DNA from: Cavia porcellus
Taxonomy: Eukaryota; Chordata; Mammalia; Rodentia; Caviidae
Assembly: GCF_034190915.1 (NCBI RefSeq)
Contig: NW_026947501.1
Span: forward strand, 4,154,001 to 4,218,000
Length of the DNA stretch: 64,000 nt
Direction of reading: 5' to 3'
Part shown: piece by piece, positions 1 to 11,300 of the stretch
Numbering within the stretch: the first letter of the stretch is position 1
Layout: each line of letters begins with the position of its first letter
Notes under the pieces: model-generated
The model's input: only the letters and a program-made list of their open reading frames with translations
Database searches by the model: none
Told to the model about the DNA's origin: nothing
Program-made: the position numbers and the translations under genes

Positions 1-1430
1 GGGCGGTCAGCATGGGGAGGTCAGGAAACATGCAGTGGTAATGTAGGATAGGTTTCTGAAAAAAAAGCGGGGTGGTGCGCATTGTAAGGGTTTCTAACAG
101 GCCATTCACTATTAAGAGTGAGAAAAACATCACGGGGTGGTTTGAATCAGAGGGCCTGAATTAGGATAGGCAGTGAGTGACAATGTAGGATGGAGAAAAG
201 CTATACAGGGTGGTCTGCATGGGGAGGTCAGGAAACATGCAGTGGCAATGTAGGATAGTTTTCTGAATAACATGATGGGGTGGTGCGCATTGTAAGGGTT
301 TCTAAAAGGCCATTCACTAGTAGGAGTGAGAAAAACATCACGGGGTGGTTTGAATCAGATGTTCTGAATTAGGATAGGCAGTGAGTAGCAATGTAGGATG
401 GTGAAAAGTACAACGGCGTGCTCAGCATGGGGAGGTCAGGAAACATGCAATGGTAATGTAGGATAGGTTTCTGAAAAAAAAAGCGGGGTGGTGCGCATTT
501 TAAGATTTTGTAACAGGCTATTCACTAGTAGGAGTCAGAAAAACATCACGCGGTGGTGTGAATCCGAGAGCCTGAATTAGGATAGGCAGTGAGTGGCAAT
601 TTAGGATGGAGAAAACACCACAGTGTGGTCAACATGGGGATGTCAGGAACATGCAGTGGTAATGTAGGACAGTTTTCTGAAAAACATCACGGTGTGGTGC
701 GCATTGTAAGTGTTTCTAACAGGCCATTCACTAGTAGGAGTGAGAAAAACATCACGGGGTGGTGTGAATCGGAGGGCCTGAATTAGGATAGGCAGTGAGT
801 GGCATGTAGGATGGAGAAGAGCTCCACAGGGTGGTCTGCATGGGGAGGTGAGGAAACATGCAGTTGCAATGTAGGATAGTTTTCTGAAAAACATGACGTG
901 GTGGTGCGCATTGTAAGGGTTTCTAAAAGGCCATTCACTAGTAGGAGTCAGAAAAACATCACGGGGTGGTTTGAATCAGATGTTCTGAATTAGGATAGGC
1001 AGTGAGTAGCAATGTAGGATGGAGAAAAGTACCACGGGGTGGTCAGCATGGGGAGGTCAGAAAACATGCAGTGGCATGTGGGATAGCTTTCTGAAAAACA
1101 TTACAGGTTGGTGCGCATTGAAAGGGTTTCGAACAGGCTATTCACTAATAGGAGTCTGAAAAACATCACGGGGTGGTGTGAATCGGAGGGCCTGATTTAG
1201 GATAGGCAGTGAGTGGCAACGTAAAATGGAGCAAAGCACCACGGGGTGGTCAGGATGGGGAGGTCAGGAAACATGCAGTGGCAATGTAGGATAGGTTTCT
1301 GAAAAACATCGCGGGGTGGTGCGCATTATAAGGGTTTCTAACAGGCCATTCACTAGTAGGAGTGAGAAAAATATAATGGGCTGGTGTGAATCAGAGGGCC
1401 TGAATTAGGATACGCTGTGAGTGGCAATGT

Positions 1431-1514
1431 AGGATGGAGAGGAGCACCACGGGGTGGTCAGGATGGGGAGTTCAGGAAACATGCAGTGGTAATGTAGACA
1501 GTGAGTGTCAATGT
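1431..1514. repeat. Truncated 84-bp monomer, unit A copy 1
   Basis: The AGGATGG landmark recurs after only 84 bp instead of 208. The sequence jumps from GCAGTGGTAATGTAG straight to ACAGTGAGTGTCAATG, removing about 124 bp. It explains why the 8,393-bp unit is not a whole number of monomers. Confidence 0.9.
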
Positions 1515-3610
1515 AGGATGGAGAAAAGCACCACGGGTTTGTCAGCATGGGGAGTTAAGGAAACATGCAGAGGCAAAGTAGAATAGGTTTCTGATAAGCA
1601 TCGCTGGGTAGTGTGCATTGTAAGGGTTTCTAACAGGCCATTCACTATTAGGAGTTAGAAAAACATCACAGCGTGGTGTGAATCAGATGTTCTGAATCAG
1701 GATAGGCAGTGAGTGGCAATGTAGGAAGGAGGAAAGCACCACGGTGTGGTCAGCATGGGGAGGTCAGGAAACATGCAGTGGCAATGTAGGATAGGTTTCT
1801 GAAAAACATCGCCGGGTGGTGCGAATTGTAAGGGTTTCTAACAGGCCATTCACTAGTAGGAGTGAGAAAAACATCACGGGGTTGTGTGAATCGGGGGGCC
1901 TGAATTAGGATAAGAATTGAGTGGCAATGTAGGATGGAGCAAAGCAAAACAGGGTGGTCAGCATGGGGAGGTCAGGAAACATGCAATGGCAATGTAGGAT
2001 ATTTTTTGAAAAACATGACGGGGTGGTGCGGATTTTAAGGGTTTCTAACAGGCCGTTCACAAGTAGGGGGGAGAAAAACATCACGAAGTCGTGTGCATAA
2101 GATGTTCTGAATTACGATAGGCAGTGAGTGGCAATGTAGGATGGAGAAAAGCACCACGGGGTGGTCAGCATGTGGAGTTCAGGAAACATGCATTGGCAAT
2201 GTAGGATAGGTTTCTGAAAAAATTCGCGGGATGGTTTGCATTGTAAGGCTTTCTAACAGGCCATTCACTATTAGGAGTGAGAAAAACATCACGGGGTGGT
2301 GTGAATCGGAGGGCCTGATTTAGGATAGGCAGTGAGTGGCAACGTAAAATGGAGCAAAGTACCACGGGGTGGTCAGGATGGGGAGGTCAGGAAACATGCA
2401 GTGGCAATGTAGGATAGGTTTCTGAAAAACATCGCCAGGTGGTGCACATTGTAAGGGTTTCGAACAGGCCAATCACTAGTAGGAGTGAGAAAAACATCAC
2501 GGGGTGGTGTGAATCGGAGGGCCTGAATTAGGATAAGCATTGAGTGGCAATGTAAAATGGGGAAAAGCACCACGGGATGGTCATCATGGGGAAGTCAGGA
2601 AACATGCAATGGCAATGTAGGATATTTTTTGAAAAACAACACGGGGTGGTGCGGATTTTAAGGATTTCTAACAGGCCATTCACTAGTAGGGGTGAGAAAA
2701 ACATCATGGGGTCGTGTGAATCGGAGGGTCTGAATTAGGATAGGCTGTGAGTGGCAATGTAGGATGAAGAAAAGCACCACGGGTTTGTCAGCATAGGGAG
2801 GCAAGGAAACATGCAGTGGCAATGTAGAATAGGTTTCTGATAAGCAACGCTGGGTGGTGCACATTGTTAGGGTTTCTAAGAGGCCATTCACTAGTAGGAG
2901 TTAGAACAACATCACGCGGTCGTGTGAATCAGAGGTTCTGAATTAGGATAGGCAGTGAGTAGCAATGTAGGATGGAGAAAAGTACCACGGGGTGGTCAGC
3001 ATGGGGAGGTCAGGAAACATGCAGTGGCAATGTGGGATAGCTTTCTGAAAAACATTACGAGTTAGTGCGCATTGCAAGGGTTTCTAACAGGCCATTCACT
3101 AGTAGGAGTGAGAAAAACATCACGGCGTGGTGTGAATCAGAGGGCCTGAATCAGGATAGGCAGTGAGTGGAAATGTAGGATGGAGAAAAGCAACACGGTG
3201 TGCTCAGCATGGGGAGGTCAGGAAACATGCAGTTGCAATGTAGGATAGGTTTCTGAAAAAAAAAAGCGGGTTGGTACGCATTGTAAGGTTTTCTAACAGG
3301 CCATTCACTAGTAAGAGTGAGAAATACATCACGGGGTGGTGTGAATCGGAAGGCCTGATTTAGGATAGGCACTGGGAGGCAATGTAAAATGGAGAAAAGC
3401 ACCACGGGGTGTTCATCATGGGGAGGACAGGAAACATGCAGTGGCAATGTAGGATAGTTTTCTGAAAAACATCATGGGGTTGGGTGCATTGTAAGGGTTT
3501 CTAACAGGCCATTCACTAGTAGGAGTGAGAAAAACATCACGAGGTGGTGTGAATCATATGTTCTGAATTAGGAAAGACAGTTAGTGGCAATGTAGGATGG
3601 AGAAAAGCAC

Positions 3611-3818
3611 CACGGGGAGGTCAGCATGGGGAGGTCAGGAAACATGCAGTGGCAATGTACGATAGGTTTCTGAAAAACATCGCGGGGTGGTGCACTTTGT
3701 AAGGCTTTGTAACAGGCCATTCAATAGTAGGAGTGAGAAAAACATCACGGGGTGGTGTGAATCGGAGGGCCTGAATTACGATAGGCAGTGAGTGGAAACG
3801 TAAATTGGAGAAAAGCAC
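3611..3818. repeat. Example of the 208-bp monomer with three ~69-bp subrepeats
   Basis: One complete monomer, chosen to show the internal structure. The core CACGGGG/CGCGGGG element occurs at 3611, 3681 and 3746, and the next monomer starts at 3819, giving spacings of 70, 65 and 73 bp. Each core is preceded by a GAAAA-type run and followed by GTGGTN. Further on, each subrepeat has a related tail (CAGTGGCAATGTAGGATAGG, CATTCACTAGTAGGAGTG, CAGTGAGTGGCAATGTAGG types). I infer that the monomer arose by triplication of a ~69-bp ancestor. CpGs are frequent (about 5-8 per monomer). Confidence 0.85.
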
Positions 3819-6800
3819 CACGGTGTGGTCAGCATGGGGAGGTCATGAAACATGCAGTGGCAATGTAGGATAGGTTTCTGAAAAACATCACGGGGTGGTG
3901 TGCATTGTAAGGGATTCTAACAGGCCATTCACTAGTAGGAGTGAGAAAAATATAACAGGGTGGTGTGAATTGGAGGGCCTGAATCAGGATAGGCAGTGAG
4001 TGGCAATGTAGGATGGAGAAAAGCACCACGGGGTGGTCAGCATGGGGAGGTAAGGAAACATGCATTGGCAATGTACGATAAGTTTCTGAAAACCGTCGCG
4101 GGGATGTTCGCATTGTAAGAGTTTATAGAAGGCCATTCACTAGTACGAGTGAGAAAAACATCACGTGGTGGTGTGAATCGGAGGGTCTGAATTAGAATAG
4201 GCTGTGAGTGGCAATGTAGGATGGAGAAAAGCACCACAGGTTTGTCATCATGTTGAGGTAAGGAAACATGCAGAGGCAATGTAGAATAGGTTTCTGATAA
4301 GCATCGCTGGGTGGTGCGCATTGTAAGGGTTTCTAACAGGCCATTCACTAGTAGGAGTGAGAAAAACATCACGGCGTGGTGTGAATCGGAGGGCCTGATT
4401 TAGCATAGGCAGTGAGGGGCATTGTAGGATGGAAAAAAGCTCCACAGGGTGGTCCGCAAGGGAAGGTCAGGAAACATGCAGTGGCAATGTAGGATAGTTT
4501 TCTGAAAAACATGACGGGGTGGTGCGCATTGTAAGGGTTTTTAAAAGGCCATTCACTAGTAGGAGTGAGAAAAGCATCAAGGGGTGCTTTGAATCAGATG
4601 TTCTGAATTAGGATAGGCAGTGAGTGGCAATGTAGGATGGAGAAAAGCACCACGTGGTGGGCATCATGGGGAGGACAGGAAACATGCAGTGGCAATGTAG
4701 GATAGTTTTCTGAAAAACATCACGGGGTGGTGCGCATTGTAAGGGTTTCTAACAGGCCATTCACTAGTAGGAGTGAAAACAACATCATGCGGTGGTGTGA
4801 ATCGGAGGCCCTGAATTAGGATGGGCAGTGAGTGGCAATTTAGGATGGAGAAAACACCACAGGGCGGTCAGCATGGGGAGGTCAGGAAACATGCAGTGGC
4901 AATGTGGGATAGGTGTCTGAACAAAAAAGCGGGGTGGTGCGCATTTTAAGGGTTTCTAACAGGCCATTCACTAGTAGGAGTGAAAACAACATCACGCGGT
5001 GGTGTGAATCGGAGGCCCTGAATTAGGATGGGCAGTGAGTGGCAACGTAGGATGGAGAAAAGCACCATGGGGTGGTCAGGATGGGAAGGTCAGAAAACAT
5101 GCAATGGCAATGCAGAATCGGTTTCTGAAAAACATCGCGGGGTTTGACGCAGTGTAAGGGTATGTAACAGGCCATTCACTAGTAGGAGTGAGAAATACAT
5201 CATTGTGTATTGTGAATCGGAGGGCCTGAATCAAGTTAGTCAATGAGTGGCAATGTAGGATGGAGAAAAGCACCACGGGTTTTTGAGCATGGGAAAGTCA
5301 GGAAACATGCAATGGCAATGTAGGATAGGTTTCTGAAAAACATCGCGGGGTGGTGCACATTGTAAGGGTTTGTAGCATGCCATTCACTAGTAGGAGTGAG
5401 AAAAAGATCACGGGGTGGTGTGAATTGGAGGGCCTGAATTATGATAGGCAGTGAGTGGCAATGTAGGATGGAGAAAAGCACCACGGGGTGGTCAACATGG
5501 GGAAGTCAGGAAACATACAGTGGCAATGTAGGATAGATTTCTGAAAAACATCGTGGGGTGGTGCCCATGGTAAGGATTTCTAACAAGCCATTCACAAGTA
5601 GGAGTGAAAAAAACATCACGGGGTGGTGTGAGTCAAAGGGCCTGAATTAGGAAAAGCAGTGAGTGGCAATGTAGGATGGAGAAAAGCACCACAGGGTGGT
5701 CAGCATGGGGAGGTCAGGAAACATGCATTGGCAATGTAGGATAAGTTTCTGAAAAACATCGCCGGTGGTGCGCATTGTAAGGGTTTCTAACAGGCCATTC
5801 ACTACTAGGAATGAAAAAAACATCACGGGGTGGTGTGAATCGGAGGGCCTGAATTAGGATAGGCATTGAGAGGCAATGTAGGATAGAGAAAATCAGCACA
5901 GCATGTTCAGCATGGGGAGCACAGGAAACATGCAGTGGCAATGTAGGATAGGTTTCTGAAAAAAAAAAGGGGAGTGGTCCGCATTGTAAGGCTTTCTAAA
6001 AGGCCATTCACTAGTAGGAGTCAGAAAAACATCACGGGGTGGTGTGAATTGGAGGGTCTGAATTAGGATAGGCTGTGAGTGAAAATGTAGCATGGAGAAA
6101 AGCACCATGGGTTTGTCAGCATGGGGAGATAAGGAAACATGCAGAGGCAATGTAGAATAGGTTTCTGATAAGCATCGCTGGGTGGTGCGCATTGTAAGGG
6201 TTTCTATCAGGCCATTCACTAGTAGGAGTGAGAACAACATCACGCGGTGCTGTGAATCGGAGGCCCTGAATTAGGATAGGCAGTGAGGGGCAATTTAGGA
6301 TGGAGAAAACACCACAGGGTGGTCAGCATGGGGAGGTCAGGAAACATGCAGTGGTAATGTATGATAGCTTTCTGAAAAAAAAGCGGGGTGATGCGCATTG
6401 TAGGTGTTTCTAACAGGCCATTCACTATTAAGAGTGAGAAAAACATCATGGGGTGGTTTGAATCGGAGGGCCTGAATTAGGATAGGCAGTGAGTGGCAAT
6501 GTAGGATGGAGAAAAGCTATACAGGGTGGTCTGCATGGGGAGGTCAGGAAACATGCAGTGGCAATGTAGGATAGTTTTCTAAAAAACATGATTGGGTTGT
6601 GCGCATTGTAAGTCTTTCTAAAAGGCCATTCACTAGTAGGAGTGAGAAAAACATCATGGGGTGGTTTGAATCAGATGTACTGAATTAGGATAGGCAGTGA
6701 GTAGCAATGTAGGATGGAGAAAAGTACCACGGGGTTGTCAGCATGGGGAGGTCAGGAAACATGCAATGGCAATGTGGGATAGCTTTCTGAAAAACATTAC

Positions 6801-8393
6801 AGGTTGGTGCGCATTGCAAAGGTTTCTAACAGGCCATTCACTAGTAGGAGTGAGAAAAACATCACGGCGTGGTGTGAATCAGAGGGCCTGAATCAGGATA
6901 GGCAGTGAGTGGAAATGTAGCATGGAGAAAAGCAACACGGGGTGCTCAGCATGGGGAGGTCAGGAAACATGCAGTTGCAATGTAGGATAGGTTTCTGATA
7001 AAAAAAGCGGGTAAGTACGCATTGTAAGGTTTTCTAACAGGCCATTCACTAGTAGGAGTGAGAAATACATCACGGGGTGGTGTGAATCGGAAGGCCTGAT
7101 TTAGGATAGGCAGTGGGTGGCAATGTAAAATGGAGAAAAGCACCACGGGGTGTTCATCATGGGGAGGACAGGAAACATGCAGTGGCAATGTAGGATAGTT
7201 TTCTGAAAAACATCATGGGGTTGGGTGCATTGTAAGGGTTTCTAACAGGCCATTCACTAGTAGGAGTGAGAAAAACATCACGGGATGGTGTGAATCAGAT
7301 GTTCTGAATTAGGAAAGGCAGTTAATGGCAATGTTGGATGGAGAAATGAACCACGGGGTGGTCAGCATGGGGAGGTCAGGAAACATGCAGTGGCAATGTA
7401 GGATAGGTTTCTGAAAAACATCACGGGGTGGTGTGCATTGTAAGGGATTCTAACAGGCCATTCACTAGTAGGAGTGAGAAAAATATAACAGGGTGGTGTG
7501 AATTGGAGGGCCCGAATCAGGATAGGCAGTGAGTGGCAATGTAGGATGGAGAAAAGCACCACGGGGTGGTCAGCATGGGGAGGTAAGGAAACATGCATTG
7601 GCAATGTACGATAAGTTTCTGAAAAAGGTCGCGGGGATGTTCGCATTGTAAGAGTTTGTAGAAGGCCATTCACTAGTACGAGTGAGAAAAACATCACGTC
7701 GTGGTGTGAATCGGAGGATCTGAATTAGAATAGGCTGTGAGTGGCATTGTAGGATGGAAAAAAGCACCACAGGGTGGTCTGCAATGGGAGTTCAGGAAAC
7801 ATGCAGTGGCAATGTAGGATAGTTTTCTGAAAAACATGACGGGGTGGTGCGCATTGTAAGGGTTTCTAAAAGGCCATTCACTAGAAGGAGTGAGAAAAGC
7901 ATCACGGGGTGCTTTGAATCAGATGTTCTGAATTAGGATAGGCAGTGAGTGGCAATGTAGGATGGAGAAAAGCACCACGGGGTGGTCATCATGGGGAGGT
8001 CAGGACACATGCAGTGGCAATGTAGGATAGGTTTCTGAAAAACATCGCGGGTGGTGAGGATTGTAAGGGTTTCTAACAGGCCATTCACTAGTAGGAGTGA
8101 GAAATACATCACGGGGTGGTGTGAATCCGAGGGCCTGAATTATGATAGGCAGTGAGTGGCAATGTAGGATGGAGAAAAGCACCACGGGGTGGGCATCATT
8201 GGGAGGACAGGAAACATGCAGTGGCAATGTAGGATAGTTTTCTGAAAAACATCATGGGGTGGTGCGCATTGTAAGGGTTTCTAACAGGCCATTCACTAGT
8301 AGGAGTGAAAACAACATCACGCGGTGGTGTGAATCGGAGGCCCTGAATTAGGATGGGCAGTGAGTGGCAATTTAGGATGGAGAAAACACCACA

Positions 8394-11300
8394 GGGCGGT
8401 CAGCATGGGGAGGTCAGGAAACATGCAGTGGTAATGTAGGATAGGTTTCTGAAAAAAAAGCGGGGTGGTGCGCATTGTAAGGGTTTCTAACAGGCCATTC
8501 ACTATTAAGAGTGAGAAAAACATCACGGGGTGGTTTGAATCAGAGGGCCTGAATTAGGATAGGCAGTGAGTGACAATGTAGGATGGAGAAAAGCTATACA
8601 GGGTGGTCTGCATGGGGAGGTCAGGAAACATGCAGTGGCAATGTAGGATAGTTTTCTGAATAACATGATGGGGTGGTGCGCATTGTAAGGGTTTCTAAAA
8701 GGCCATTCACTAGTAGGAGTGAGAAAAACATCACGGGGTGGTTTGAATCAGATGTTCTGAATTAGGATAGGCAGTGAGTAGCAATGTAGGATGGTGAAAA
8801 GTACAACGGCGTGCTCAGCATGGGGAGGTCAGGAAACATGCAATGGTAATGTAGGATAGGTTTCTGAAAAAAAAAGCGGGGTGGTGCGCATTTTAAGATT
8901 TTGTAACAGGCTATTCACTAGTAGGAGTCAGAAAAACATCACGCGGTGGTGTGAATCCGAGAGCCTGAATTAGGATAGGCAGTGAGTGGCAATTTAGGAT
9001 GGAGAAAACACCACAGTGTGGTCAACATGGGGATGTCAGGAACATGCAGTGGTAATGTAGGACAGTTTTCTGAAAAACATCACGGTGTGGTGCGCATTGT
9101 AAGTGTTTCTAACAGGCCATTCACTAGTAGGAGTGAGAAAAACATCACGGGGTGGTGTGAATCGGAGGGCCTGAATTAGGATAGGCAGTGAGTGGCATGT
9201 AGGATGGAGAAGAGCTCCACAGGGTGGTCTGCATGGGGAGGTGAGGAAACATGCAGTTGCAATGTAGGATAGTTTTCTGAAAAACATGACGTGGTGGTGC
9301 GCATTGTAAGGGTTTCTAAAAGGCCATTCACTAGTAGGAGTCAGAAAAACATCACGGGGTGGTTTGAATCAGATGTTCTGAATTAGGATAGGCAGTGAGT
9401 AGCAATGTAGGATGGAGAAAAGTACCACGGGGTGGTCAGCATGGGGAGGTCAGAAAACATGCAGTGGCATGTGGGATAGCTTTCTGAAAAACATTACAGG
9501 TTGGTGCGCATTGAAAGGGTTTCGAACAGGCTATTCACTAATAGGAGTCTGAAAAACATCACGGGGTGGTGTGAATCGGAGGGCCTGATTTAGGATAGGC
9601 AGTGAGTGGCAACGTAAAATGGAGCAAAGCACCACGGGGTGGTCAGGATGGGGAGGTCAGGAAACATGCAGTGGCAATGTAGGATAGGTTTCTGAAAAAC
9701 ATCGCGGGGTGGTGCGCATTATAAGGGTTTCTAACAGGCCATTCACTAGTAGGAGTGAGAAAAATATAATGGGCTGGTGTGAATCAGAGGGCCTGAATTA
9801 GGATACGCTGTGAGTGGCAATGTAGGATGGAGAGGAGCACCACGGGGTGGTCAGGATGGGGAGTTCAGGAAACATGCAGTGGTAATGTAGACAGTGAGTG
9901 TCAATGTAGGATGGAGAAAAGCACCACGGGTTTGTCAGCATGGGGAGTTAAGGAAACATGCAGAGGCAAAGTAGAATAGGTTTCTGATAAGCATCGCTGG
10001 GTAGTGTGCATTGTAAGGGTTTCTAACAGGCCATTCACTATTAGGAGTTAGAAAAACATCACGGCGTGGTGTGAATCAGATGTTCTGAATCAGGATAGGC
10101 AGTGAGTGGCAATGTAGGAAGGAGGAAAGCACCACGGTGTGGTCAGCATGGGGAGGTCAGGAAACATGCAGTGGCAATGTAGGATAGGTTTCTGAAAAAC
10201 ATCGCCGGGTGGTGCGAATTGTAAGGGTTTCTAACAGGCCATTCACTAGTAGGAGTGAGAAAAACATCACGGGGTTGTGTGAATCGGGGGGCCTGAATTA
10301 GGATAAGAATTGAGTGGCAATGTAGGATGGAGCAAAGCAAAACAGGGTGGTCAGCATGGGGAGGTCAGGAAACATGCAATGGCAATGTAGGATATTTTTT
10401 GAAAAACATGACGGGGTGGTGCGGATTTTAAGGGTTTCTAACAGGCCGTTCACAAGTAGGGGGGAGAAAAACATCACGAAGTCGTGTGCATAAGATGTTC
10501 TGAATTACGATAGGCAGTGAGTGGCAATGTAGGATGGAGAAAAGCACCACGGGGTGGTCAGCATGTGGAGGTCAGGAAACATGCATTGGCAATGTAGGAT
10601 AGGTTTCTGAAAAAATTCGCGGGATGGTTTGCATTGTAAGGCTTTCTAACAGGCCATTCACTATTAGGAGTGAGAAAAACATCACGGGGTGGTGTGAATC
10701 GGAGGGCCTGATTTAGGATAGGCAGTGAGTGGCAACGTAAAATGGAGCAAAGTACCACGGGGTGGTCAGGATGGGGAGGTCAGGAAACATGCAGTGGCAA
10801 TGTAGGATAGGTTTCTGAAAAACATCGCCAGGTGGTGCACATTGTAAGGGTTTCGAACAGGCCAATCACTAGTAGGAGTGAGAAAAACATCACGGGGTGG
10901 TGTGAATCGGAGGGCCTGAATTAGGATAAGCATTGAGTGGCAATGTAAAATGGGGAAAAGCACCACGGGATGGTCATCATGGGGAAGTCAGGAAACATGC
11001 AATGGCAATGTAGGATATTTTTTGAAAAACAACACGGGGTGGTGCGGATTTTAAGGATTTCTAACAGGCCATTCACTAGTAGGGGTGAGAAAAACATCAT
11101 GGGGTCGTGTGAATCGGAGGGTCTGAATTAGGATAGGCTGTGAGTGGCAATGTAGGATGAAGAAAAGCACCACGGGTTTGTCAGCATAGGGAGGCAAGGA
11201 AACATGCAGTGGCAATGTAGAATAGGTTTCTGATAAGCAACGCTGGGTGGTGCACATTGTTAGGGTTTCTAAGAGGCCATTCACTAGTAGGAGTTAGAAC

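Larger units (their letters stand above)
1..8393. repeat. Satellite higher-order repeat A, copy 1
   Basis: Tandem ~208-bp monomers with no other sequence. The whole block recurs at 8394: the start of the window matches 8394 onward. The unit holds about 40 full monomers plus one truncated monomer at 1431-1514. Differences seen only in this copy include T at 2178, A at 1670 and T at 4946. Neighbouring monomers within the unit differ at many sites, whereas equivalent monomers one unit away are nearly identical, which defines a higher-order repeat. No gene is visible. The recurrent ~66-codon minus-strand open frames are by-products of the monomer sequence. The true left edge of the array lies outside the window. 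Confidence 0.95.

Noticed and set aside
3611..3818. LINE-1 promoter monomers of mouse A type (also about 208 bp)
   Set aside because: The length coincides, but the sequence is not the GC-rich L1 promoter monomer and no L1 body follows any block.
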